64,000 nucleotides of DNA from Angiostrongylus vasorum (GCA_018806985.1 JADANN010000437.1:2196501-2260500), one strand, 5' to 3'; counted from the first letter of the stretch, positions 55,001 to 63,737 are shown. Program-made: numbers and translations. Notes: generated by a model from the sequence alone, not told the origin.

Positions 55001-58000
55001 TAATACCAAGGTTAAAGGATAGTCAGTTTTGAAATTTTTGTAAATTGTGTTGAGAGAGCAGAAACTTCTGAATGGACCTCCCACTGGGAGAACAGTAGAG
55101 GTCTGTTTTTCAGAGGCTTGCTGAAATCGGAGAATTTTTTCGACAAATGGAACTGTCCTTTATGGAGAACGTTGTTTTTTCTTCGTTTTTTTTTCTAGTG
55201 AAGTGAAAAACTAATTGAATATAAATGAAAGAAAAAGGATCACCTTAATTCTGGTGATATTTCTTTTCGTTTTTCTTACCGAATCTGAGATGACAAGACG
55301 TTGAAAGTGACGATGTGCTAAAAAAAGAAACTGGTGGTAACATGGTAAAAAGTCCCTGTTCATATAAAATATTAACTTATCTGCCACTAAATGACATCGT
55401 GACCTATGAATCACATAATTTTGACGTCTAATGATTCTAACGGGATTCAAAGTCAAAATGTTAGCACCTTTTTTATTTGCTCGTTTTCAGGAAGTCATTC
55501 ACGTTAAACTTCAAAATGTTGAGTGTTGGAGGGAATCTGATGTTTAATCTTCAAGTACAAAACCTATTGTTTTGCTGTCGTTTGCTGTTGTATAGATAGA
55601 ATTTGTTCTTCTTTTCAGCGGGTTGCGTAGTCGACGACAAATCCCGTTTCGTTCGAGCAAATTTTGGTTTCGTCTGATTCGACCGTGGAAATGGCGACAT
55701 TTAAGACGAAAAGTGCAAAGGTAACAGTATGTGTTGACAGTCGTACTCAATAGATTTGAATAAAACTGAATTCATTATCATCATCTGTAGTGCTCTATAG
55801 TGCAAGGTGAATCGTCATTTATAGTTCAGTGGTAATGATGGTCGTGGTGGCCGTTCATTGGATGGTGTTATTGGTCCCTTTGGTTAAATTTGGCACCACG
55901 CACACCCCCGTACGGCTTTTCCTTGGCTTGTCTTTATGTAATCGAAGCCCGTCGTCATCTATCAATGCTCGAATTACTAGTGGATGTCAATGACGGCTAT
56001 GATAGTGGGATAAATATGGATAAATAGATGGGATTAATACAAAAGTTCCCGGAATGTCAAAGGCCATGGTGTGAAGGTGTTCAATCCGACGAATAGAAAG
56101 ATCATCAGAGTTCCTTCTCCTGCGGAGTCTGGAAGGAGTCACATTGACACGGTATTCACCTAGCTTAGTCTTCAGTTGTCTTCTGTTAGGGTTGTGGAAA
56201 TACATGAGTTGAGGTCAAGTTTACAATGATTCCTTCCATGCTCTAAAGAGTACGAAATCCACCAAAACATTAGTCGTTGTGGAATAAATCCATTCTGTTA
56301 ACAGCCTCGTGTTTGTTTGCTCAGCAAGAACACCTAAGCTTATTTATTAGTGTCGAGGCTTATTGAAAGTCATTTTTAAAGAATTGTTACTTTCCACTTA
56401 TTTTCATGGCTTCAGAGTTTTCATTAATGATCTATTTTTCCTACATTAACCGTCCATCCATGTTCAGAACAGGAAGTGAACGATCGCGAAAACTTACACC
56501 GAGTCGTCTGCCCTGTTGTCCTTCGTCACCGTCGTTGCCGAATTTTCATGATGCAACGAGATCCGTCATGGTTCCCGATGAATTTCGCGTTAGCACGGTC
56601 AATGGTTCGTTAAAAATTCGTCGTTATTAGACGACGCATGTGTTTGCTTCGACGAAGCTGAAGCTAATTACGGCTTTAATCTGCTCATTCGTCCGACATC
56701 TAATTGACCTACAAATCATCATTCAACCAGCACAAATCCGTAAATAAGCAGTTTTTTCGTCGAAAAACCCATGCAGGGACTAAATTTGAAGTGTGAACAT
56801 ATAAATGTCTGGTGCGATTTTCTTTCGATCCAGTGGAATTCACTGCAACGTTTAATATCCAGTCTTTTTTTGTCAGCAAGAATGGAATCGGACCATCATA
56901 CCAATGCAGTGCCGCATCATTTTGCTAATTTGGATATTTATTTGACACTTTTTTTGTTTCTGATTCAGCCTTTTTCCCTTACAAAACTGCTATTCTGAAA
57001 AACGTAATAGAATGAAATTTATCACAACAAAACAGTAATTGGTTGAAAATTGTTAAGAATATGTGACTGTTAATGTTGGGCATTCTTAGTAGATTGACAT
57101 TCTTATACAGCTTCAATAGAAGTACTGAAAAAAACCTTAGCTCTTCTTTTTTTCTAGGTTCTTCAAAAAGTTCCGATATGACTGCCGAGGATAGCGCTCT
57201 TACTTCTTCTTCTTCATGCACTTTGTAAGAGTGATTTTAGAACTTAACACATGATTTTTTATACATCAGATTAAATTAAGAAGCACTAGCTTTACCACCA
57301 AGAATTTCGTTTCCACTAGGAGAAAAAAATCCCTTAACTATTAATGGATGCATTTTTTCATTGATAGGCTGAGTACTGGTATTGATATTATTGCTATCCT
57401 AAGTATTACTCGTTTATTATTCCTATAGTTAACGTTGGAACTTTAAGCCTTAGTTAGTTAAGCCCTATATTTGTAGTGACGATCATGTTGATGCTTCTCA
57501 TGGGGTAGTGCTTTAGTGAGGAGTAGAGGTTGGTTGGATCTAAGTCAGCAACAAACGAGTCAACGTAGATCTTTTTTTTTTCTAATGTTGAGTGCAATTT
57601 TCTCGTGTTTGAAGACCTCCCGACGTCAATTCGAATGGCGTGACTAACGTCCGTATTGACGACGTGCCGCCGATTTGTTTGTCTTCGGCGAAAGTGAACA
57701 ATGATTGCTATACGGTGCTAAGCGAAAGCCTAGCTAGTGGTGAGAATAAATTAAATAATAAATATTAGATAAGTGATGGAATGATAATAATAATAGTGGA
57801 ATTAAATACAGAAGAATAGATTGCAACGACTAGAAACGTCTATTGTGGTAAAACACTTAAGCGTAAAGGATTTAGAAGTCATATAAATGTACAAACGGTT
57901 CATATAAAACATGGAGCGTTCAGCGTTGATCAAATCCTTAGGGGTGCAGTATGCATTGAAATCCATTCCTAGCATTGCAGATGTTATTGAATGCCACTAA

Positions 58001-61000
58001 CCTACGCAATGACTTCGCAATCCTGCTGATGTGTCAATTTAGTGTTTTCACCCTCTTACAGTGATTGGGCACCAATTTTTCAACCCCACAGAAGTGAAGA
58101 GCCTGGTTTGCTGGGAGCGCAAGGTCGACGCAACACCTGAGTTTGTGTCGTAGAGCACATCTAATCATTGCGCTACATTTGCTTTAAAAATAGTGTGAGA
58201 ATCATTTCGTATCAAAAATTTCTGAATCATGGTGCAGTGTTGTCATGATTGATAACCAGAATGAACGGCGGGACTATGGGACTCTTTTTAATTCCGTGTG
58301 AGCAATTGGTATCAGACAATACTGGTTCTTTTAAATAAGCAGTCATTGGGAAAAAAATGTATGCTTACGGTCTTTACTCTCTAAACCTTGTTTTGCGATT
58401 TCAACTGAACAAGAAAAAATACGTGGCATCGTTAATAATCCATGAAACTATCGTTGAAAACGACTTCTTTAGTTACACTGGCAACTTTGTAGATTGTTTT
58501 CCGTTTCCTAAAACGATATGGAGAAATACTGTAACTAAATCTTCCCAAAATACTAAAGTAGTTTGCAGAAACTTTGGCAAAAGACTTCTTTCCATCTGTT
58601 TTAATCAGAGTTTTTGGGAAAGTTCTTTGATTATACGAAGGAAAGAGGATTGAAAATTCATGGTAATGTTGAGAGTTTTTGGTACAAGGCACTTGAAGAT
58701 TGTAATGGTTACTTTTGTAAGAGTTTCGGTATTTTTTAAAGACCATATCAGTAGTTCAAAGGGAGAATTTCCCTCTGTGTGAACTAAGAAATGAAGAATT
58801 TCATTGGATTCAGTATGTATTCTTCGCTTTTATAATGTGAGAAACGAAGCGCTTTTGTGTGTACTGTGACTGTTGTTTACATAGTCGGGCTAAAGAGTGA
58901 GATCGTATTTCATTCCTAGTCTTCGCATAACATATTTGACTTCCGTGTCGTAGAGTTTGCTGGTGGGTGGCAAAGAGAATGAATTGATCAGTATTCATGA
59001 TTTACTTAGATACCTAAATGATCCATACAGGACCGCATCGCTTATTCCATTCGTGTTGTTGTTCGCCTTGCCACTGACACCATGGTAAGGTAAGGGTGTG
59101 GATCCGGTTATAACTCAAATATCTGCTCTCGTCTCTCATGGAAGATTGGATACTGTTGGATGGTTTGTACGGATTCCTGAGGTACCCGAGTCCGAGCGTT
59201 CCGGAGTCTTCACCGCTGTCTACACCGACCAGCGGCCGTCATGAAGGGGATGTTCATCGGCTTCAACTTCCAGCATTCTTCAAAAAGCGACAATTTACCG
59301 TTTGCAGCAGTTTTATCAGCTCGTGTGAAAATTTGAGAATTACGCGGGGACGGAGGCGTGTGTTGGACCATCTATTGTTTTTAACAAACAAAAAAGTTAT
59401 TTTGTAGTCTAGAAGTGATAAAGAAGCAGAGGAATGGTCCGAGACAACCAGCAGAAGGCAATTATCTATCGGCCCTCTTTGCAATATAATTTTTTGATGC
59501 TACCCATTTTTCACATCTGCTGTTCGGGTCCCAGCTGTTCTCGCTTTCGATTCATTTCCTCTCATCCATAATCCACGAACGTCTTCCAAGCTTTTACGTA
59601 TGGCTTCTGCTGCTGCTTGAGGATTTATTCCTTTCTTTACGAGCGTCGTTGAATGCTGGTCGAGTCAATTCTCCCTGGAATCCTGAGATAGCCGGGCTAC
59701 AGCGTTCCGCTCTTGAATTGCAGAGTGATTTTTTCCCGATCAAGTCCAGTACCAGTTTTTTTCTATTATTATTATTGTCGTCATAATTACTGCAATTATT
59801 GTTATTATTATTATTATTATTGTTATTATTATTATTACAATTATAATTATAATTATTATTCTTATTGTTATTACTTTTATTATTATTAGTCGATTCTTAT
59901 TCAGGAACGAGTGGTGAGACTGGATCATACAGCAGTGAAACCGGCGAAACAAGCATATTAGAAGGATACATTGGTGTTGAAGCGAAGGTAATGGTTCAGT
60001 TTTTTTAAAGAGGTTTCCTTATTGCAGCAATTTTCTACGCAACTATTGTGTCGACTCATCTTGTAGTCACATCGTGGCGTTTTCTTTCTGTCTTTTTTCT
60101 ATGTTAGAATAAGGAGTTAGATAGAGAGTTTAGGAGCCAAATTTGGATGCTCGACCTGAGAAACCAGTACTGAAGAAACCTGGTCAACCATCACGACTTA
60201 ATGTTCGTAAAAAACAGACAAGTTGCTCAAGAAACGAAGTTGGATTTGTAAGGTTGGATTCTCAAACTAAATAGTGCGCGCTTTTACTTAACAGCATAAG
60301 ACAGAAGTCACAATGAGAAGGCTTTCGTAGTGATTTCGTTGTTACTTAATTGCGAATCCAACGATGCTAATGATTTATTCCTCTTGTAGGAGCCAAATTC
60401 TAGAAATCTTATGTGTTTCGTTATCGATGTTTGTTTCTATTTGACTTTAAGAGGTGACTTGCCAACACGTTTGACCGATGACAGTGACAGTGACAATCCG
60501 ATTGAATATCGTGACAGCGACACCTACCTTCAGCTCCCTGGCACAACATCGGGATTAAGTGACGACGAAGAAGACATGCCCATTGGTAAACACCTCTTAT
60601 CACTTTTATGAAGTTTAGACAATATTTTTAAAAAATCAAGAAAATAATCTATTCGACATTTACGACCTACTAAATACAGCTGAGTAAAGCATTCGATGTT
60701 GGTCAGTAAGATAGGGATGTACCACCATGCCATAAACTGTATTCGTAATACTGTAGGGGTGTGGCGGGTGAAGCATATTCGGCCTATGCAATGAATTGCG
60801 TCGATGTATCAAGTTATTGTTTGTATCCTCTGAGGAAAGCCTTGTGCCAATCTGTCGATCTCGGAGGGAAAGGAAGACTTGGTTTGCGCGAAGAGCAGGA
60901 TGGAACCTAAGACCCTGTTTGTACTGCAAGTCATCTTTAATCACTGAGCTACACGGCTCCCTCTGAAATATACTCACTCGCGTATGATCATGACGAAATT

Positions 61001-63419
61001 GTGTAAATAACTATGACAGAGATCCATGGGAGGTTTGACACGACGATATGTTTAATGTGCATTTTTATGCAAATTATGGACGAATAACATCAGTGATGAT
61101 CCAAAATACATTAATCCTTGTTATCTGGCCGTATTTTTCAACCGAAGCATTGTTTACGTTCTGTGTAAACTAAAATATAAACATGAGTACTAGTGCTGTT
61201 TGCTATCAAAAAACCATGACGAAAAGTGATGCGATCAAGGATTTCTCGATAGCAAAAAGTTTTGGGAATGTACTCAAATAGTGGTTTTTATAACATGATA
61301 TAAGTTCGGCCGTCGTGGCGCATGTAGTGCCATGGTTGGAGGTGACCTGTAATGCACACAAGTTCGTTGGTTCCATCACCTATCCTCGGCTAATGATGCC
61401 TCTCATCTCTTCGGGATCGACAAACTTTGATACATCGGCAAGCCATCAGATGTGATTGTATAGGGTAAATATGCATTCAGTCACCTATAAGATGCTTAGT
61501 GAAGTCAAATAATGAGGGGCGTGACACATCCCACGTAGTTGACGAACGCAGAACACTTTATCCTTCACGCTTCTTACGCTTAATGTGTTTCTGGGGTGTT
61601 TGCCATGAAGTTTTACAGTTAAAAAAATTGCTGCAATGGGTGGATTCTTTCGTACAGGAGGCTTGGCGTCAAAAGTTCTACGTAGGGATACACTTGCTCT
61701 ACGACTTGACGCTCCGCCGTGTAAGGATGATATTAGTGGTCAGACAGCTGATGATCGTCGAACGTTGATGCATAACGCCTCCGTAAAACTCGCAAGGTAT
61801 GGTGCAAGTGTTTTCTAATAGTAGTAATAGGGCGATGTTAACTGTGAATATTTGAGAAATCTTAAGTAATGGTAACAGAAGAAAGTACTGTAGACAATGA
61901 GTCGTTTACTGGAGTTGAGACGAATGCAATCCCAAAATTTAATAGTCCTCTGATAAATTCTCAGTCACTATGGTTTGTTCAATAGCAGTATGGGGGTGAG
62001 GGTGAGGATGAACTGACGGACAGGTCAATGTTTAATTATTATGCATACATCAACATATACATATATACAAACATCAACTGCTATCAGTTCACCGACCGTA
62101 CATTGGTGAACGATGTGATTGATTTACTAAAGGGTCGAATCACAGTGTGAGCAGCTGGCTCACGAATGCTGTGCTTTGAACGACTTTAAGAACTATTTTT
62201 ACGATTTAAGTGCCTATCAGATGTAGTGCAGTGGTTAAAGGTGCCCGGAAGTACACAGGGTCGCTGGTGCCTCCTATCAGTTCGGTGTCGGAAAATTGCT
62301 GCTAGACTTATTGTGGAGGATAGGAACACTGGCTTGATGGATCGGTAGAACCTGGCAAATCGCTGTGTGATCCAAATATGCATTCAACCACCTCTACGAT
62401 GCTACGAATGGAGTCGAATGCACGGTGCACTCCAATTGATTGATACAAACCTTTGTCCTATACCCCTGAGGGTTTAGTGAGTCCATTTTCAACTAGTATG
62501 AAGCTGATTTGATGGTTATCTCCTATCACCGAAAAGAACATGTAGGTGAAATAGAGCATGCATACTTTGATGTTTGATTGATAAATTGTTAGGAAAATCA
62601 GTAGGGACTTCAGGGTTAAAAGTGATGCTTTCCTAACTGAGGTAGAATTAAAGTTATGGTGATTTTTACGACTTCATTTTATGAATATCCAGGAAGAGTA
62701 ATTTTTATTGAGGCTAAAAGAGTGCTAAGGACTGAATAGTTTTTTAGTTAAACTGAAACTGATTACAAACTGGGACACTGAAGGTTTATCTGAAAAAAAT
62801 CTAATCAGCTTTTTGTTTGGCAGATGGGTATTACCATAATTGGTCAGTAGCGCAGAGTTTATAATAAACAATAAAACGTTGTCGATCTAAACTAATCTCC
62901 TTTTAATCTCCTCATTTCTAGTTCATATGAATTCATATGATACGAAGTTTACAGAAAACTAAGTGAACGTCCAACAGTTGAAGAACTTGAAAATCGAAAT
63001 ATACTGAGGAATCCTGCCGGAAAAACAATGGAAGAGAAACGGAAGCTGTTACTTAGAAAGGTGTGTCTTCATCCTTAGTAACCGTATGAATACGATTGCC
63101 TTAGTGGAACCCCCACAGATGCTTTTTTTCAGCTCAGTTTTCGACCAACTATTGCACAACTAAAAGAGCAACAAATCATACAGTTCAATGATTATGTTGA
63201 AGTGACTCAAGCAGAAGCTTATGATCGTAAAGCGGATAAACCGTGGACTCGATTAACATCTACGGATAAGGTATGGTAGACTAAAGAAATAGATGCTGTA
63301 GTGATTGTTACTTTGTTGCAAAACAAAAAACGGTGCTTTAGGCACTCATTCGTAAAGAACTAAACGACTTTAAGGCCACTGAGATGGACGTACATGAGGA
63401 AAGTCGAATTTTTTACCAG
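22693..63419 (+). CDS. PHACTR-family phosphatase and actin regulator (RPEL repeats, PP1-binding tail), 13 exons, 3' end open
   Basis: Cytoskeletal regulator whose RPEL repeats bind G-actin and whose C-terminus binds protein phosphatase 1. Proposed exons: 22693-22801, 51384-51450, 55619-55720, 56468-56604, 57158-57224, 59182-59357, 59905-59987, 60134-60247, 60390-60585, 61658-61796, 62955-63060, 63133-63270 and 63342-63419. All junction phases agree, giving about 504 codons. Exon 3 reads [20 protein letters not shown], the family's basic PWKWR segment. Exon 10 carries a degenerate RPEL (APPCKDDI where RPxxxEL is expected). The junction of exons 10 and 11 gives [18 protein letters not shown] (good RPEL), and exon 12 gives [15 protein letters not shown] followed by FNDYVEVT and [12 protein letters not shown]. 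Exon 13 gives [19 protein letters not shown], the PP1-binding tail. IIQF replaces the usual LIRF at the RVxF position. The last few codons (RFHRP in vertebrates) are not certain in this window; CGTTTC...TAA at 63474-63488 is a weak candidate. Exon 1 assignment and the exon 6 donor (59357) are inferred. Confidence 0.85.
23990..24190 (-). repeat. Family B repeat
   Basis: Minus-strand copy with the block CCTGGAATCCTGGGAAACGA and the GGATTCGGTTGCTGCTTTAG region shared with 35.1, 43.9 and 59.6 kb. Confidence 0.5.
26945..29660 (+). mobile_element. Decayed RTE-clade non-LTR retrotransposon
   Basis: Fragments in all three plus-strand frames follow the order of an RTE element. The apurinic endonuclease start is at about 26975 ([12 protein letters not shown], then [20 protein letters not shown]). 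Reverse transcriptase fingers and palm lie at 28190-28640 ([39 protein letters not shown]). A degraded catalytic motif near 28890 reads QFVEDI where FADD is expected. The C-terminal segment ends near [19 protein letters not shown] at about 29655. Many stops and frameshifts make it a pseudogene. It sits in sense orientation inside the inferred PHACTR first intron. Confidence 0.85.
29872..30245 (+). repeat. Repeat family D copy
   Basis: CGCCTCATCGTGGCTGGGAG through CCAGTGAGGACGGGCTATCC. It starts about 210 bp after the RTE remnant and is followed by a family B element. Confidence 0.75.
30302..30660 (+). repeat. Family B SINE-like element, most complete copy
   Basis: The head GGTGCTGGTAGCATAGCAGT with GCTGGTTCGACTCCGCG (exact pol III B-box GGTTCGACTCC) indicates a tRNA-derived origin. 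The body contains GACTCCAGGGAAAATCCTCA and GGATGCGAGGAAACGAATCG. Confidence 0.7.
30759..30910 (-). repeat. SINE family A, truncated
   Basis: Minus-strand copy containing the tail and middle only. The head with pol III boxes is missing. Confidence 0.6.
32755..33900. repeat. Cluster of family C foldback units
   Basis: At least three adjoining units (about 32755-33060, 33060-33405 and 33440-33900) share CAAAACTCCGGACCGC, AGCAATCACCCGT, and tRNA-like GGTGATGAACGCGTTACTCC with GCGTTCGTTCCCC. Units alternate in orientation, creating large inverted repeats. Confidence 0.65.
35078..35310 (-). repeat. Family B repeat
   Basis: Minus-strand body with CATGAAGTTCTTCGAACTTT, GGTTCAGCCGCTACTTGAGA and CCTTGGAGTCTTGAAATGGC. 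Confidence 0.5.
35578..35935 (+). repeat. Family B-related SINE
   Basis: The head near 35585-35660 is followed by TCGGGAAATTGGTAAGGAAC (shared with family A) and then the family B body (GGATTCGAAGGAGAATGACA, GCATGTGAGGAAGCGGATGG). It looks like a chimera of the two families. Confidence 0.5.
38578..38640 (-). mobile_element. Penelope-like terminal fragment with degenerate ribozyme motif
   Basis: Minus strand reads GCTATATGAAGAGGAAGATG then TCGAAACACTAACC. It is related to 54740-54820, but the core is eroded. Confidence 0.35.
38750..39080 (+). repeat. Family B SINE-like element
   Basis: Head ACGCAGTGGTTAAAGTTGCT with CTGGTTCGTCTCCGC (B-box-like), followed by a diverged family B body ending in GACGGATACAAGACCACGAA. 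Confidence 0.55.
39690..39900. repeat. Family C copy
   Basis: TTGCTACCAACTACAATTTT, GCAAAACTCCAGAGCGCAGG and CTCACCACCATACCATGCGG mark one half of the foldback unit. Confidence 0.6.
40249..40526 (+). repeat. SINE family A copy, best-preserved head
   Basis: GCGTGTGGCGCAGTGGTCAG holds an A-box fitting TRGYNNANNNG, and GGAATCGATCCC is the B-box. Body complete, tail CTTTGTCCTTTTT. No cloverleaf beyond the two boxes, so it is not a tRNA gene. Confidence 0.85.
41297..41590 (+). repeat. Diverged SINE family A copy
   Basis: Head GCGAGTGCAACGCCTAAGTT is eroded. The body (GCATGGCGGATCC, GGTCAACACCGG) and TTTGTCCTTTGTCCTTTATC tail are clear. Confidence 0.65.
41700..41960 (-). mobile_element. Penelope-like terminal repeat piece with inverted ends
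   Basis: CGTTTTCTTGTTCAGCAATC near 41730 is inverted at 41930-41960 (GCGATTGCTGAACAAGAAAA), giving a foldback of about 230 bp that encloses the hammerhead-like motif. Confidence 0.5.
41815..41851 (-). ncRNA. Hammerhead-ribozyme-like motif with intact core
   Basis: On the minus strand: stem I GCT/AGC, core CTGAAGA, stem II GGC...GCC, GAAAC and cleavage triplet GTC. It has all conserved core positions of a minimal type I hammerhead with almost no helix III, the form reported for Penelope-like elements. Confidence 0.55.
42586..42862 (-). repeat. SINE family A copy
   Basis: Minus-strand copy. Head GTACGTGTAGCACAGTGGTA carries a good A-box; the B-box region is GGTTCGATCTCG. Tail lost. Confidence 0.75.
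43875..44130 (-). repeat. Family B repeat
   Basis: Minus-strand copy with CATCCAAGAATGTTTTCGAA, GGGTTCGGCTTCCACCTGAG and CTCCTTAAAATCCAGAGG. Confidence 0.5.
44213..44705. repeat. (TA)n / TATACATG microsatellite block
   Basis: About 490 bp of alternating TATATA and TACATATACATG units with a pure TA run near 44510-44550. Long Tyr/Ile-rich open frames on both strands are artefacts of the repeat. Confidence 0.95.
44718..44994 (+). repeat. SINE family A copy, full length
   Basis: Head TGCGTATGGCGCAGTGGTCA (A-box), B-box-like GGGATCGATTCC, full body, tail merging into (AT)n at 44997-45016. Confidence 0.85.
45017..45312 (-). repeat. SINE family A copy
   Basis: Minus-strand copy facing the previous one tail to tail, with only an AT run between. 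Body is diverged (GCGTTGGCCTTTGATCAGTT), head GGGCGAGAATAGCGCAGTGG. Confidence 0.75.
45938..46020. repeat. (TA)n microsatellite
   Basis: Nearly uninterrupted TA dinucleotides with two AATATA breaks. Confidence 0.95.
46507..47110 (-). mobile_element. Penelope-like remnant with inverted ends
   Basis: TTGTTGAGCAAACACGAGG near 46565-46583 is inverted near 47068-47085 (CCTCGTGTTTGCTCAACAAG), enclosing about 500 bp. The minus strand reads [20 protein letters not shown] in the interior, related to the tail reading at 53230-53290, which identifies it with the 3' coding end of the Penelope-like family. A hammerhead-like motif lies at 46611-46650. Confidence 0.55.
46611..46650 (-). ncRNA. Hammerhead-ribozyme-like motif
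   Basis: On the minus strand: CTGAGGA core, imperfect GGCG/CACC stem II, GAAAC, GTC. Core bases are intact; stem I pairing is weak. Confidence 0.45.
47826..47895 (-). repeat. Repeat family D terminal fragment
   Basis: ACTTGGATACTTGGATATTT and GGATGGTCCGTCTTCACGAG are the inverted end of family D (plus-strand end ACCAGTGAAGACGG...). Confidence 0.5.
48509..48775 (+). repeat. Diverged SINE family A copy
   Basis: Head GCGCATATAGCGCGGCGGGT, B-box-like GATTCGGTACTG, tail region GATTAATCAGTACTAAATAC then TTTATTTTTT. Confidence 0.6.
48895..49075. repeat. Family C copy
   Basis: TTTATTTACTGCCTACGCTT, GCAAAACTCCGAACGAGG and CGTTCACCACCACACCATGC. Confidence 0.65.
49161..49442 (-). repeat. SINE family A copy
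   Basis: Minus-strand copy with full body, a run of nine G (49380 region) in the plus-strand reading, and head GGGCGCGTGCAGCGCAGTGG. Confidence 0.8.
52090..52330 (-). repeat. Degenerate SINE family A copy
   Basis: Blocks CGACATTGATCAATCTCTTA, GCCGTGCATTCGGATCC and CCTGCCAATATATCAAGTTA in family order. Confidence 0.55.
52430..53590. mobile_element. Large palindromic Penelope-like element pair
   Basis: The two ends are inverted copies. Outer blocks: CTTGCTGTTGCTGTGGTTCC (52474) against CCACAGCAACAGCAG (near 53536). Inner blocks: ACCACCCAGATGAAAATATC and TATAAGGCGCC (about 52690-52730) against GGCGCCTTATATCAGTGATT and GATCTGGGTGG (about 53295-53330). The minus strand at 52911-52708 reads [20 protein letters not shown], a GIY-YIG motif. 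The plus strand at 53110-53290 carries the tail region. This looks like two 3' ends of the same family head to head. Confidence 0.6.
53491..53526 (+). ncRNA. Hammerhead-ribozyme-like motif
   Basis: Stem I GGCT/AGCC, ATGAAGA (first core C changed to A), stem II GCG-AAGT-CGC, GAAAC and GTC. The partner arm at about 52495 is eroded. Confidence 0.45.
53606..53830 (+). repeat. SINE family A, 5'-truncated
   Basis: Begins inside the body (GGCTTACCGAGCTTTCCATC) and runs through TGAAGTCGAATGCATGGCGC to the TTTATCCTTTATCCTTTT tail. Confidence 0.75.
54787..54817 (-). ncRNA. Hammerhead-like motif in the left arm
   Basis: On the minus strand: CTGATGA, stem-loop GACG-GAAA-CGTC, AAAAC (for GAAAC), GTT, AGCC. 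Degenerate. Confidence 0.35.
54849..54881 (+). ncRNA. Hammerhead-like motif with exact CTGATGA core
   Basis: CGGCT, CTGATGA, stem II GACG-AAGC-CGTC, GAAAC, then GGC where GTC is expected. Stem II and core are perfect; the cleavage triplet is changed. Confidence 0.45.
54905..54942 (+). ncRNA. Hammerhead-like motif in the right arm
   Basis: CGGGT/AGCCG stem I with one mismatch, CTAATGA (one core change), GGCG...CGTC stem II, GAAAC, GTT. Confidence 0.4.
56300..56370. repeat. Solo Penelope-like end
   Basis: GCCTCGTGTTTGTTTGCTCA and AGCAAGAACACCTAAG match the outer end sequence of the element at 46507-47110. Confidence 0.4.
57909..58186 (-). repeat. Diverged SINE family A copy
   Basis: Minus-strand copy with GCGTTCAGCGTTGATCAAAT and head GCAAATGTAGCGCAATG. 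Lies in a PHACTR intron. Confidence 0.65.
59515..59755 (-). repeat. Family B repeat
   Basis: Minus-strand copy with GGCTTCTGCTGCTGCTTGAG, CTCCCTGGAATCCTGAGATA and GCCGGGCTACAGCG. Confidence 0.5.
59762..59893. repeat. (ATT)n microsatellite
   Basis: ATT trinucleotides with interspersed GTT and ATA units, ending 11 bp before the acceptor of the PHACTR exon at 59905, so length changes here could affect splicing of that exon. Confidence 0.9.
60672..60960 (-). repeat. Diverged SINE family A copy
   Basis: Minus-strand copy in the intron between PHACTR exons 60390-60585 and 61658-61796. Head GGGAGCCGTGTAGCTCAGTG keeps a good A-box. Confidence 0.65.
61308..61566 (+). repeat. SINE family A copy
   Basis: Head GTCGTGGCGCATGTAGTGCC (duplicated A-box-like start), tail GAACACTTTATCCTT. 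It ends 92 bp before the exon at 61658. Confidence 0.7.
62208..62465 (+). repeat. SINE family A copy
   Basis: Head CAGATGTAGTGCAGTGGTTA, body CTACGATGCTACGAATGGAG, tail CTTTGTCCTATACCC. Lies in a PHACTR intron. Confidence 0.7.
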
Positions 63420-63737
63420 GTTTGTGAGAGCATTTCTTATCTACTTAGTTTTTTTTCTAACGTGAACTGGAAGCGTTTCGCCATTTAACATACTGATACT
63501 TGAACTTGAATGGCTCGTTTTCGTGAAGAGTCAAGCAAACTCAGCATAGTCTTCCTTTGATCAGTATGTTATTGTTTGGGCAAGCTTTTTTCACTCCAAA
63601 GATAGTCGTGCCAGGACGTTCCCAGGTATTTTCAGGGTGTTAGTGAAAGCGGTGTTTTTCTCGGAGTTGTATGATAAAACTCAGTTCTGCAATATGCGAA
63701 ACCATTACATAAGACCTTAGTAATGATATAAATTAAA

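Larger units (their letters stand above)
54735..55020. mobile_element. Foldback Penelope-like terminal element with three ribozyme-like motifs
   Basis: GATGAGCTTACACGAAGTTG and the following 30 bp are inverted at 54945-54990 (GTTGTTTATCAACCTCATGT and GTAAGCCCATCAATG). Inside lie an internal duplication of about 60 bp (CTATCGACTCG present twice) and three hammerhead-like motifs. Confidence 0.6.

Noticed and set aside
55491..55600. TTTTCAG acceptor followed by an open stretch upstream of the PWKWR exon
   Set aside because: Either frame ends in a stop or in a phase that cannot join to 55619. The 51384 exon joins correctly.
55987..56205. Minus-strand frame with [20 protein letters not shown]
   Set aside because: Lies antisense in a PHACTR intron with no splice sites. 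The resemblance to TPSRL in the neighbouring plus exon is too short to mean anything.
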